Origin: Elusimicrobiota bacterium
Lineage (GTDB): Bacteria > Elusimicrobiota > Elusimicrobia > UBA1565 > UBA9628
Direction of reading: 5' to 3'
DNA length: 64,000 nucleotides
Assembly (NCBI GenBank): GCA_030696455.1
Contig: JAUYSH010000110.1
Coordinates: forward strand, 1-64,000
Shown here one piece after another: positions 18,846 to 28,428 of the stretch (within the stretch, counting starts at the first letter, position 1; each line of letters begins with the position of its first letter). A program made the translations under genes and the position numbers. The notes beneath the pieces are model-generated. The model ran no database searches and was not told the DNA's origin. It saw only the letters and a list, made by a program, of their open reading frames with translations.

Positions 18846-21149
18846 GTGAGCCACCGGCACATCTGCGTCCACGGCCATTTTTACCAGCCCCCGCGGGAGA
18901 ACCCGTGGACGGGCGCGGTCGACCGTGAGGGCTCGGCGGCCCCGTTCCACGACTGGAACGCGCGAATCGCCGAGGAGTGCTACGGGCCGATCACCTTGGG
19001 CGTGCGCGCAGGCAGCGACGGGCGCACGATCGCCTACGACGAGACCCTCAAGAGGCTTTCCTACAATTTCAGCCCGACCTTGCTCGCCTGGCTCGAAAAG
19101 GAGCGGCCCGCCCTCCTCAGCCGCGTGCTCGCCGCCGACGCCGCCACGCAGACGGCCATCGCCCAGCCCTATTTTCACAATATCCTGCCCTTCGAGTCGC
19201 GCCGCGACAAGGAGACCTTGGTGCGCTGGGGGCTGGCCGAGTTCCGGCATCGCTATAAAAGAGAAGCCAAAGGCCTCTGGCTGCCCGAGACCGCGGTGGA
19301 CGTCGAGACGCTCGAGGTGCTCGCCGGGTGCGGCGTCGAATTCACCATACTCGACCCCAAGCAAGGCGAAGCGGTCAAAGGCCTGGGCTCAGACGACTGG
19401 GTCAAGGTCGACGCTGAGCACCTCGACCCCAAGACTCCTTACTTATGGGTCTCGCCCAAGGACCCGTCCAAGAGCCTCGTCATCTTCTTCTACCATCATC
19501 GCCTGTCGACGGGAATCGTCAGCGGCGAGACTATGGTCAGCGCGGAGCACTTCGCCGCGGCCGTGCACTCTCGCCTGATGCCCAATGACGCGGCTCAGCT
19601 CGTCCACGTCGCTTCCGACGGCGAATTCTACGGACATCACCACCCGGGAGCGGAGCGCGTGCTGGCGCTGACGCTCGACCTCCTCAAGGCGGATGGCATC
19701 CCCGCGATCGATCCCGCCCGGTTTCTGGCCCTGTTCCCCCCGCCGCATGAGGTCCGCATCCGCGAGAACACGGCCTGGAGCTGCGACCACGGGCTCGGTA
19801 GATGGGACAAGGACTGCGGCTGTCGATCCTCTCACCTGCCGGCCTGGAACCAGGAATGGCGCACGGGCCTGCGCGACGCGCTCAACAAGCTGGCGCACCG
19901 CCTCGACGCGTTCTACGAGGACGACGCCGCGCGCTTCTTCGACGACCCGTGGAAGGTCCGCGATGAATCGGCGGCGATGTGGCTCGAGCCCGGAGGCGAG
20001 CGCGCCTCCGCCTTCTTGAAGGCGCGCGCCAAGCGGCCGCTGACCGCGGAGGAGAAGACGCGCGCCCTTGAGCTGCTGATGATGCAGCGCGAGCGCCTGG
20101 CCATGTTCACGAGCTGCGGCTGGTTCTTCGACGACATCTCCGGCGTCGAGGCCGTGCTTTGCCTGACGCGCGCGGCGCGCGCGATCGACCTGGCCAAGCT
20201 CCTCGGCGAAGACCCCGAGGAGAGCTTCGTCTGGCGGCTGGAGTCGTGCGTGTCGAACATGCCGTGCTACGGGAACGGCGCTAAGGTCTGGAGGACCTTG
20301 GTCGCCTCGGCGCGCGTCGGCCTGCCTCGGGCGGCCGCGCACGCGGCCATGCTCGACCATCTCGACCTTCCGGCGCCGGAGCCTCCGCTCCTGCGATGGA
20401 AGGCCGGCCCCGCGTTCCGTGCCGACAAGGCCGGCCTCGCCGGCCGTTCGCGGACCCTGTCGATCAGGGATGTGTCGGTCCGAACCGTGGATACGCACCA
20501 GAGCGCCGAATTCCACGCCCTCGTCCATCGCGCCGACCGCCTCGACTTCGCCTGCTGGCTCTCCCCGCGCCGGGATCCCTTGGATCCGGTCCTCGTCGGG
20601 GACCAGTTTTTGCGCCTGACGGACGACGAATTCCGCGCCGCCATGGACGAGCGCTTCGGCGCCGCACGCTTCGGGCTCGACGCCGTTCTCAACGACGAGC
20701 GCTCCGAGGTCGTCAAGGCGCTGGCGGGCGAGGGCGCGCTCGGCGCGTCGCGGGCGGCCTACCTCAAGCGGTGGGTCGAGTGCATGGCCGCCTTCCGCCG
20801 CGGCGGCGAGGAGGACGAGGCGGTGCTTCAGCTGCTCTCCGAGTCGGCCGTGCATGCCTTCAACGCCGCCGAGCTGCCATGGTCCTCGGAGCTCGAGGAC
20901 CGGCTGCACCGGCACATGGAGGCCGTCGTCTCGGAGCCCATCGACTCGGCGCGGGTCTCACGCGCCCTGCGCTGGCTCGACGTGCTCTGGGACGCCGGCC
21001 TGCTCGCCGGCACCTGGCGCCTGCGCGACGCGCAGGCCCGCTGGTCGTCGGCGCTCGAGGGCCGGGGCCCGTCGGCGGCGCTCGACGCCTGCCGCGCGGT
21101 CGGCGCCCGGCTCGGGCTCGCGGACTTTTCACGGGGGATCGCTTCATGA
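18846..21149 (+). CDS. Glycoside hydrolase family 57 protein (DUF3536-type)
   Basis: ICVHGHFYQPPRENPWTG; HVASDGEFYGHHHPGAERVLALTL; WSCDHGLGRWDKDCGC. Confidence 0.88.
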   Translation: MSHRHICVHGHFYQPPRENPWTGAVDREGSAAPFHDWNARIAEECYGPITLGVRAGSDGRTIAYDETLKRLSYNFSPTLLAWLEKERPALLSRVLAADAATQTAIAQPYFHNILPFESRRDKETLVRWGLAEFRHRYKREAKGLWLPETAVDVETLEVLAGCGVEFTILDPKQGEAVKGLGSDDWVKVDAEHLDPKTPYLWVSPKDPSKSLVIFFYHHRLSTGIVSGETMVSAEHFAAAVHSRLMPNDAAQLVHVASDGEFYGHHHPGAERVLALTLDLLKADGIPAIDPARFLALFPPPHEVRIRENTAWSCDHGLGRWDKDCGCRSSHLPAWNQEWRTGLRDALNKLAHRLDAFYEDDAARFFDDPWKVRDESAAMWLEPGGERASAFLKARAKRPLTAEEKTRALELLMMQRERLAMFTSCGWFFDDISGVEAVLCLTRAARAIDLAKLLGEDPEESFVWRLESCVSNMPCYGNGAKVWRTLVASARVGLPRAAAHAAMLDHLDLPAPEPPLLRWKAGPAFRADKAGLAGRSRTLSIRDVSVRTVDTHQSAEFHALVHRADRLDFACWLSPRRDPLDPVLVGDQFLRLTDDEFRAAMDERFGAARFGLDAVLNDERSEVVKALAGEGALGASRAAYLKRWVECMAAFRRGGEEDEAVLQLLSESAVHAFNAAELPWSSELEDRLHRHMEAVVSEPIDSARVSRALRWLDVLWDAGLLAGTWRLRDAQARWSSALEGRGPSAALDACRAVGARLGLADFSRGIAS

Positions 21150-22102
21150 CCAGCAAGCTCATACGCCTCAACGGCCAGGCCGAGACGGTCCGTCTGCTCG
21201 GCGAGCAGGACGCCCGCCTGCGCGAATTAGAAAGGGATTTCGGAGTGGAGATATTCCTGCGCCAGGACGCCGAGAGCGGCGACCTGTCTCTGACGGTCAA
21301 GGGAAGCGCCCAGCGCGTGGAGAAGGCCGCCAAGCGACTGCGCGCCGAGATCGAGGCCCTGCGGCGGCGGGCCGCCCCCGTCGATCCGCGCGGCTTCGAG
21401 CCGATCAACCTCGACGCGCCGTCGCTGCCCGAGGACGGCCTCTACCGCGCCCACAGCGGCAAGGTCCTGCGGGCGCGCACGCCGAACCAGCAGAAGTACT
21501 GCGATACAATCGGCGAGCATGACCTGACCTTCGGCATCGGCCCGGCCGGCACGGGCAAGACCTTTCTCGCGGTCGCCTGCGCCCTGCGCGCCCTCGAGCA
21601 GCGCCACGTGACGAAGATCGTGCTCTCGCGCCCGGTCGTCGAGGCGGGCGAGAAGCTCGGCTTCCTGCCGGGCGACCTGATGGAGAAGGTGAACCCCTAC
21701 CTGCGCCCTCTCTACGACGCCTTCATCGCGCTCCTCGGCGGCGAGCGCTTCCGCACCTGGCGGGACAACGACGTCATCGAGATCGTGCCGCTGGCCTACA
21801 TGCGCGGGCGCACGTTCGAGGACGCGTTCATGATCCTCGACGAGGCTCAGAACACCACGCCCGAGCAGATGAAGATGTTCCTCACCCGCATGGGCACGGG
21901 CTCCAAGGCCGTCGTCACCGGCGACACCACGCAGAACGACCTCGGCGCGCGCGCGACCTCGGGGCTGGTGCGCGTGCTGGAGATCCTCAAGGGCGTGGAG
22001 GGCATGGCGACGGTGCGCATGGGCGAGGTCGACGTCTCCCGCCACCCGATCGTCAAGCGCATCATCCGCGCCTACGACAAATGGGACGAGAAGACGTCAT
22101 GA
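21146..22102 (+). CDS. phoH: PhoH family protein
   Basis: GIGPAGTGKTFLAVACAL; LSRPVVEAGEKLGFLPGDLMEKVNPYLRPLYD; ILDEAQNTTPEQMKMFLTRMG. Confidence 0.95.
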   Translation: MTSKLIRLNGQAETVRLLGEQDARLRELERDFGVEIFLRQDAESGDLSLTVKGSAQRVEKAAKRLRAEIEALRRRAAPVDPRGFEPINLDAPSLPEDGLYRAHSGKVLRARTPNQQKYCDTIGEHDLTFGIGPAGTGKTFLAVACALRALEQRHVTKIVLSRPVVEAGEKLGFLPGDLMEKVNPYLRPLYDAFIALLGGERFRTWRDNDVIEIVPLAYMRGRTFEDAFMILDEAQNTTPEQMKMFLTRMGTGSKAVVTGDTTQNDLGARATSGLVRVLEILKGVEGMATVRMGEVDVSRHPIVKRIIRAYDKWDEKTS

Positions 22103-22548
22103 GGATCATCATCGCGGGCATGGCGTCGCTGCCGGCCGCCGCCCGCAGGGGCGCGCTCTATCAGAAGGCGGTGCGCCTGGCCTTCGGCGCGTCGAGGAAG
22201 GCCGCCGGCCGCCGGGGCGAGGTCAACGTCGTGTTCCTCGGGCGCGCCGCGATGCTGCGCATGAACCGCCATTACCTCGGCCACGACTACGATACCGACG
22301 TCATTTCCTTCTCCCACGAGGCCGTTCCGGGGCTGACAGGAAATGAGACCCCGATCGGGGACATCTTCATCTCCTCGTGGATGGCCCGGCGTCAGGCGAA
22401 AGCCCTCGGCCATTCCGTCGCCGTCGAGGCCTCGACGCTCGCCGTCCACGGCGCCCTGCATCTGACCGGCCACGACGACCACCGCCCCGCCGCCAAAGCG
22501 CGCATGTTCAAGGTTCAGGACCGGATCGTCGCCTCTTTGCATGCCTAA
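22099..22548 (+). CDS. ybeY: rRNA maturation RNase YbeY
   Basis: MNRHYLGHDYDTDVISF; VHGALHLTGHDDH zinc motif. Confidence 0.9.
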   Translation: MRIIIAGMASLPAAARRGALYQKAVRLAFGASRKAAGRRGEVNVVFLGRAAMLRMNRHYLGHDYDTDVISFSHEAVPGLTGNETPIGDIFISSWMARRQAKALGHSVAVEASTLAVHGALHLTGHDDHRPAAKARMFKVQDRIVASLHA

Positions 22549-24160
22549 GGCCGCGGTCGCCCTCTGGGCGCTGGGGGCGGCGGCCTTCTGGCTCGTCCCC
22601 GACCAGAAGCTCATCCGCGCGAAGCTGCTCGCCGTGCAGGCGGTCGTCCTGCTCGCCGGCGCGTTTCTGGCCTATCGGCGCGAGGGGCGCCGCTCCCCGC
22701 TCGACGTCCCCGTGGCCGCGCTCGCCGCGGCGGGTCTCCTCTTCTGGGCCTTGTCGCCCGATCTCTCCGTCTCGCAGACGGAGGCCGCGCGCCTGCTGTT
22801 CTGCGGGCTGGTCTTCTGGACGGCCGGGCGCTCCTTCGCCCTCACGGGCCCCGATTTTTTTCCGGCGGCCTGGAGCGCCGGAGCCGCGGCCGCGGCCGCG
22901 TGGGCGGTCTTCGAGGCGGCGGGCGGGGCGCCCCGGCCCTTCGCGAGCTTCGGCAACCCAATCTTCCTCGGCACGGCGCTGGCCTCGGCCCTTCCGATCT
23001 CGCTGGCCGCGGCGTGGGAGCCGGGCCGGCGCCGCGGCTGGTGGGCGGCGGCCGCCGCCCTGCAGGCCGCCGGGCTGCTGCTGACGCACTCGCGCGCCGC
23101 GGTGTTCGGCCTCCTGGCGGGGCTGACGCTGTGGGCTCTGGCGCGCCTGCGCGGGCGAATGCTCGCGGGGGCCCTCGGCGCGGCCGCCGCTCTGGCCGGC
23201 GCCGCGGCGTGGGCGTTTCAGGCGCGCGAATGGACGCACGCCTTGATCTGGCGCGACGCGCTGTCCTTATGGCGCGCCCACCCGCTGCTCGGCTGCGGCC
23301 TCGGGCGCTTCCATCTCGAGTTTCCGGCCTTCGCCTCCGAGGCGCTGAGGGCGCGCTGGCCCGAGGGCAAGGTCATCGTCAACTTCGCCCACAACGAGTA
23401 CCTCCAGACCTTGGCCGAGACCGGGCCGCTCGGTCTGGCGGCGCTCGCCGGCGTGCCCGTCGCCGCCTGGGCGCTGCTTCGCCGCGACGACGCGGCGGAC
23501 GGGCGCCTCGCCCGGGGCGCGGCCGCGGCGGGCGCCTTGTCCCTGTTCTCGGCCGCGCTGGTTTCGCCGGACCTGCGCTTCGGCGCCTCGGCCTTCGCCG
23601 CCTTCGCTTTGCTCGCGGCGGCGTTTCCCGCCCGGACGGGCGGAGCGCCCGCGCCGGCGGCCGTCACGGCGGCCGTCCTGCTTTTCTTCCTCGCCCTCGC
23701 CGTCCAGCCGGCCCTCGCCGTGCGGCGCAACGCGCGGGAGGCGCCCTTTCACGCCGGGGCCGACGCGGCGCTCCTGCGCGCGGCCGGAGACCGCCTCGCC
23801 CGCGCCCCGCGGGACGCGGACGCGGCCGAGGCGCTCGGATTCCTCAAAGCGAAGGCCTCGGATTTCGACGGGGCGCGGGAGGCCTTCGCCCTCGCCGCCG
23901 AGCTCGACCCGTCCCGCCCCGGCCCGCTGAACAACCTGGGCAATCTCGCCTACCTCGCGGGCGACTTCGACGCGGCGATCGCCTGGTGGGAAAAATCGCT
24001 CGCCGCCTCTCCCGGGCAGATCGACTCGCGGCTGAACCTCGCCAAGCTTCTCTGCGAAAAAGGACGCCTGAAGCAGTGCTCGGTCCATTTGGAAGAAGTT
24101 TTGAGGGCGGAGCCTTCGAACGCGAAGGCCCGGGTGTTGTATAAGAAGATGGTCGAATGA
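22541..24160 (+). CDS. O-antigen ligase (Wzy_C)-like polytopic membrane protein with C-terminal TPR
   Basis: SRAAVFGLLAGL, HPLLGCGLGRFHLEFP, HNEYLQTLAETGPLG; TPR-like helices at C-terminus. Confidence 0.82.
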   Translation: MPKAAVALWALGAAAFWLVPDQKLIRAKLLAVQAVVLLAGAFLAYRREGRRSPLDVPVAALAAAGLLFWALSPDLSVSQTEAARLLFCGLVFWTAGRSFALTGPDFFPAAWSAGAAAAAAWAVFEAAGGAPRPFASFGNPIFLGTALASALPISLAAAWEPGRRRGWWAAAAALQAAGLLLTHSRAAVFGLLAGLTLWALARLRGRMLAGALGAAAALAGAAAWAFQAREWTHALIWRDALSLWRAHPLLGCGLGRFHLEFPAFASEALRARWPEGKVIVNFAHNEYLQTLAETGPLGLAALAGVPVAAWALLRRDDAADGRLARGAAAAGALSLFSAALVSPDLRFGASAFAAFALLAAAFPARTGGAPAPAAVTAAVLLFFLALAVQPALAVRRNAREAPFHAGADAALLRAAGDRLARAPRDADAAEALGFLKAKASDFDGAREAFALAAELDPSRPGPLNNLGNLAYLAGDFDAAIAWWEKSLAASPGQIDSRLNLAKLLCEKGRLKQCSVHLEEVLRAEPSNAKARVLYKKMVE

Positions 24161-25569
24161 TCGCCGCCCTCGCCGCCGTCCTGCTCCTGGCCTGCGCGCC
24201 CGCCCGCGCGTCCGCCCCGTCCGGCCCGACGCTCGAGGTCGAGGCGCGCGCGTTCCACCCCGGCGAGCTCATCCTCCTGAGCGTCGCCGGCCACGACGCC
24301 AAGGCCCCGCCGGAAGCGTCGCTGAACGGCCTCGCGCTGGAATTCTTCGCGGGCCCCGCGACGGGGACCTGGCTCGCCTTCGCCGGCCTCGACCTCGATT
24401 TCTCGACGGGTCCGGCCACGCTCGAGACCGCGCTGCGCGCCCCCGGAGGCAGGCCGGCGCGCGCGAGCCGGACCCTGCACGTCGTGGACGCGGGCTTCCC
24501 CGTCGCGGAGCTCTCGGTCAATCAGAAATTCGTCACGCCCGACAAGAGCGACGCCGAACGCGCCGAGGCCGAGGCCGCCCGGCTGCACCAGCTGTTCTCC
24601 AAAACCGAGGCGAAGCGCCTGTTCGACGGCACGTTCGCCTCGCCGATCCCGGGCGCCCCGACGGCGCGCTTCGGCGAACGCCGCCTGTTCAACGGCCAGC
24701 CGCGCGCGCCGCACTCCGGCATGGACCTGCGGGCCAAAACGGGCGTGCCGGTGCGCGCCCCGGCCGCCGGGAAGGTTCTGCTCGCCGACCCGCTTTTCTA
24801 CGCGGGCAACACCGTCATCCTCGACCACGGCCTCGGCCTGACCTCGCAGTACGCCCATCTCTCCCAGATCGGGGTCAAGCCGGGCGACATGGTGAAGAAA
24901 GGCCAGGTCATCGGCAAGGTCGGGGCGACCGGACGCGTCACCGGACCGCACCTTCACTGGGCCCTTAAATTCCGCAAGGCCCGCGTCGACCCGTTCTCGC
25001 TCGTCTACTTCGACCTGGACGCGAGGCTCAAGGCCCGGCCCGCCGATCCGCTGAAGCGCTCGGAGCTCTGCGGCCTACCGGAACTGCCGCCCGCGCGGGG
25101 CTGGAGCAAGGCCTCGGGCGGCCTGCGCGCCCGGGCGCGCCCCGCCAAGACCGTCTTCGCCCCCGGAGAGATCGTCTCGCTGCTCGTCGAGATCCAGAAC
25201 CCGGGCAAGAAGGCGGCTTTCGTGGATTTCGTGCGCGACGCGGCGCTGCGCCCCCTCGTCCTCGGCGTCGGCGAGAGCCTGCGGGCCTACGAGACGCTGC
25301 CGTCGTCGAGCACGGCCTCGGGCGCGCTCACGGAGCAGGTCAAGATTCCCCCCGGCCGAACCCTGTGCTTCGAGCAGAACCGGACCGCCGAGGGCCCTCT
25401 GCTGGCGCTCGAGACCACGAGCTACGCCCTGGCCTACGGGACCGAGTTCCTTTATCCCTCGACCTCGACCGTGCGCGCGGGCCTCTGGCGCGGCCGCCTC
25501 GCCCTCCCTCCGGTCAAGGTCTCCGTTTCGACGGGGCCGGCGGAATCTCCTTCGCCCGAATCTCCGTAA
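24157..25569 (+). CDS. Secreted M23 family metallopeptidase
   Basis: PHSGMDLRAKTGVPVRAPAAGKVLLADPLFYAGNTVILDHGLGLTSQYAHLS; GPHLHWALKF. Confidence 0.9.
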   Translation: MIAALAAVLLLACAPARASAPSGPTLEVEARAFHPGELILLSVAGHDAKAPPEASLNGLALEFFAGPATGTWLAFAGLDLDFSTGPATLETALRAPGGRPARASRTLHVVDAGFPVAELSVNQKFVTPDKSDAERAEAEAARLHQLFSKTEAKRLFDGTFASPIPGAPTARFGERRLFNGQPRAPHSGMDLRAKTGVPVRAPAAGKVLLADPLFYAGNTVILDHGLGLTSQYAHLSQIGVKPGDMVKKGQVIGKVGATGRVTGPHLHWALKFRKARVDPFSLVYFDLDARLKARPADPLKRSELCGLPELPPARGWSKASGGLRARARPAKTVFAPGEIVSLLVEIQNPGKKAAFVDFVRDAALRPLVLGVGESLRAYETLPSSSTASGALTEQVKIPPGRTLCFEQNRTAEGPLLALETTSYALAYGTEFLYPSTSTVRAGLWRGRLALPPVKVSVSTGPAESPSPESP

Positions 25570-26290
25570 GCCCGCCGGCGGGCCTTCCCTCGGCGTCGCG
25601 CAGCGAGGCGAGGGCCTGGACGAAGGTGTCCAGGGACACCCAGTACGGCTCGTACCATTTGCGGTCGGTCTCGAAAATGAGAACCGCGTCGCGCGCGGCG
25701 TCGAAGGCGCCGACCGGCGCGTACACGCCGACGGCCCCCTCGGGATCTCCGGTGAAAACGCTCTGCTTGTACAACGCGATCAGGAAGTCCCCGTCGAAGC
25801 GCTCATTGTCGGCCAGGATTCTCCGCACCGACGCGACGGCGGCGGCGTCCGAGCCCGCGACCGGGATCGTCCGAACCGACGCGCTCACGCCGTAGGTGGA
25901 AAGGCTCGACTCGAAGAGGGCGCCGAACGCCGCGAGGTCCACGCCCGCGGGCTTTTCGCCGGCGAGGCGATCCGCCCAGCCCCGCTCGGCCGTCGCCCTC
26001 AAGAGGGCCTCCTCGGTGATCAGCTCATCGGCGCTCGAATAGCGGAAGCCTTGCCTCAGCGCGTTGAGCACCATGGCCGCGCTCGCCGCCGAGGCGGAGT
26101 GCGGGCCGCGCATGCCCTCGTAATACGGCATCAAGGCCCAAAAGTCGGGCGCGGGCGCGGAGCGGATGTGCGCGGGAGCGCGCTTCAGCGCAACCGCGAG
26201 AGGCTTCTCCTCCGGGGCGTACTTCGGGGAAAATTCCCCCGCCGCCGCGTTCCCCGCGAGGGCCAGAACGGCGAGCGCCGCGAATTTCAT
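25514..26290 (-). CDS. Secreted phytochelatin-synthase-like protein, predicted catalytically inactive
   Basis: SAASAAMVLNALRQ, GVYAPVGAFDAARDAVLIFETDRKWYEPYWVSLDTFVQAL match the PCS fold pattern; Cys/His/Asp positions read Ala/Val/Glu. Confidence 0.68.
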   Translation of the reverse strand: MKFAALAVLALAGNAAAGEFSPKYAPEEKPLAVALKRAPAHIRSAPAPDFWALMPYYEGMRGPHSASAASAAMVLNALRQGFRYSSADELITEEALLRATAERGWADRLAGEKPAGVDLAAFGALFESSLSTYGVSASVRTIPVAGSDAAAVASVRRILADNERFDGDFLIALYKQSVFTGDPEGAVGVYAPVGAFDAARDAVLIFETDRKWYEPYWVSLDTFVQALASLRDAEGRPAGGLTEIRAKEIPPAPSKRRP

Positions 26291-28206
26291 TCGCCGGCGC
26301 TCTCGCGCCCGGCGCGCGAGAGACGCCAACCGACGAAGAGCGTCGCGGCGGCGAAGGCCGTCATGATCCCGGCGAGCGCGACGAACCCCGCGGCGCCCGC
26401 GAGCCCCGTGAACAGCCCCCCGAGCGCGAGCGAGAGCACGAAGGACGCGAACATCGCCAGGAAGCGGTTGATGCCGGCGACCTTGGCCTTGGCGCCGGCG
26501 GCCGTCTGGGACTGGAGGATGGTGACCAGGCCCACGGTCGGCACGGCCCAGGCCGCGCCGAGCGGAATCATCAGCAGCTGCGCGAGATAGAGCGGAACGG
26601 ACAAGCCGAAGATCGAGAACACCGCGAGGGGGGCCGTGCCGAGCAGCGCCCAGAACGAGAGGGTCGCCAGGCCCATCGCCGCCAGGCTCCAGCCCATCTG
26701 CCGCAGAAGGGCCCGGGCCTTGCGGGCCTCTCGGCCTCCCGCCGGCGTCAGGGCGCCGTCTTTCTCGATGCGCTTGGTCAGCCGCAGCTGCAGCAGCGCG
26801 CCGAGGACCCCTCCCCCCGCGAAGAGCCCGGTCATCACGGAGGTGATCTGCGCGGCCGACCCTCCCGAGGCGGCCGCGGCGGCGGCCCCGAAGGCGGGCC
26901 CGGCCAGGAAGTAGAGCGACATCATGACCACGGTGACCAGCGCGAAGCCCAGCACGGACCAGCGCAGGGCGGGCGTCGCGGCGATGGTCCCCAGGGTCCG
27001 GCGCCAGCCGTCGGTCTTCTTGACGACGCCGGCCCGGGCCATCACGAAGCGCGTCGCGCGGCCGCGCAGAGCGAGCAGGCCCCCGACGGTCGAAAGGGCG
27101 AAGAGAGCGGGGTAGGCCCAGAACACCGAGCCGTAGCTCCACACGGCGATCGCCATCCCGGCGGCCAAGGGCCCGAGCAGGCCGGCGGCGTCGATCGCGA
27201 TCTGACGGCGCACGCCGAACCGGTTGAGCCGCCCCGGGTCGTCGCCGAGCCAGCGCGGGGCGAGCGCGTCGAGGGAGACGTAGTTCATGTAGTGCAGCAC
27301 GAAGTCCGCGGCGAACAGGCCGACCAAGGCCGCGGCCGGCAGCAAGCCCGTCGCGTAAAGCCCGGCCAAGGCCGCGGTCACGGCCACCCGCGCGCCGAGC
27401 GTGCCGATGTAGGTGCGCTCCGGCCCGAACTTATCCGAAGACCAGCTGCCGAGAAGGCTGCCGGCGGCCAGCGCGATCGAGGAGGCCGCGGAAACCGCGG
27501 CCATCGTTCCGTAGCCGAAGGCGCCGAGCGCGAACTGCGGAACCGCCAGGCTCATCGCCTCGACGCCGAGCTGGATGAGCGCGACATTGCCCAGGATGAA
27601 CCATAAGGACGAGGAAAGAGACCGGCCCGCGCGTGCCGGCTCCTTCACGGCGGGAGGCTCGGCGCGGCGGACGGGCTCGACGGCGCTCGCGGCGGAAAGC
27701 CGCCCGGCGCCCGCTCCGAAGGCGCCGGCCGCGGGGCTCGCATCGAATTCGAAGCCGCGGTCGACGGCGTGCGCCCGGACGGACTCGGCGAAGCCGGCGC
27801 CGGGGACGCGAGAGAATTCCGGGCTCGAGAGGCCGGCCGCGCCGGGAACGCGGACGGCCGGACGAACGAGCGGGAGCGCTTTGGACGGCGCCGCCGCCGG
27901 GACGGCCTTGACCGCCGCGATCCGGCTGGGAGAGGCCGCCCGCGCCGCGGCGACGACGGCCGCGCGTTCGAGCGGAACGGGCGAGCCGGACGCTTGGAGC
28001 GACGGAGCGGAGAGAGTCGCGAGCGAGGGCGCGAACGACGGCGACGCCGCGGTCAGCGGTCGCACGACGGAAGCGCCCGCGGCCGAGGAGCCCGGCGCGG
28101 AAAGAGGGGCGACGACCCGGGCCGCCTGGCCCCACGCCGGCCACGGCGCGAGGGCGACGGCGAGCGAGACGGCGAAGGCCGACGCGCGGCGAACGCGGGA
28201 GCTCAT
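26287..28206 (-). CDS. MFS-like transporter with N-terminal signal-like sequence and about 180-aa Ala/Ser/Pro-rich extension
   Basis: Many TM segments after a low-complexity N-terminus; start MSSRVRRASAFAVSLAVALAPWPAWGQA. Confidence 0.72.
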   Translation of the reverse strand: MSSRVRRASAFAVSLAVALAPWPAWGQAARVVAPLSAPGSSAAGASVVRPLTAASPSFAPSLATLSAPSLQASGSPVPLERAAVVAAARAASPSRIAAVKAVPAAAPSKALPLVRPAVRVPGAAGLSSPEFSRVPGAGFAESVRAHAVDRGFEFDASPAAGAFGAGAGRLSAASAVEPVRRAEPPAVKEPARAGRSLSSSLWFILGNVALIQLGVEAMSLAVPQFALGAFGYGTMAAVSAASSIALAAGSLLGSWSSDKFGPERTYIGTLGARVAVTAALAGLYATGLLPAAALVGLFAADFVLHYMNYVSLDALAPRWLGDDPGRLNRFGVRRQIAIDAAGLLGPLAAGMAIAVWSYGSVFWAYPALFALSTVGGLLALRGRATRFVMARAGVVKKTDGWRRTLGTIAATPALRWSVLGFALVTVVMMSLYFLAGPAFGAAAAAASGGSAAQITSVMTGLFAGGGVLGALLQLRLTKRIEKDGALTPAGGREARKARALLRQMGWSLAAMGLATLSFWALLGTAPLAVFSIFGLSVPLYLAQLLMIPLGAAWAVPTVGLVTILQSQTAAGAKAKVAGINRFLAMFASFVLSLALGGLFTGLAGAAGFVALAGIMTAFAAATLFVGWRLSRAGRESAGE

Positions 28207-28428
28207 TGGTGTGATGCTACCACGCGTCCGCCGCGTTCGTGAGAGGAATTTCCCGCATCGCGGAGGGGCAATCGCACCACCTTCGCCGTGGGACCTTCGA
28301 CTCCCTTCGCTGGGTCCAAGGTCCCCGGCGACGACCGCGCGTAATAATATCATCACGGGCCGGTCGCCTCGCCTCCATGGCGAGCGAGGCTTCTTCATGA
28401 CATCATTACCGAGCCAAGGAGGATTGCC

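Noticed and set aside
25514-27142. 542-aa ORF as a fusion upstream of the PCS-like protein
   Set aside because: Upstream part is an out-of-frame shadow of the MFS gene; the real start is the signal peptide ATG at 26290.
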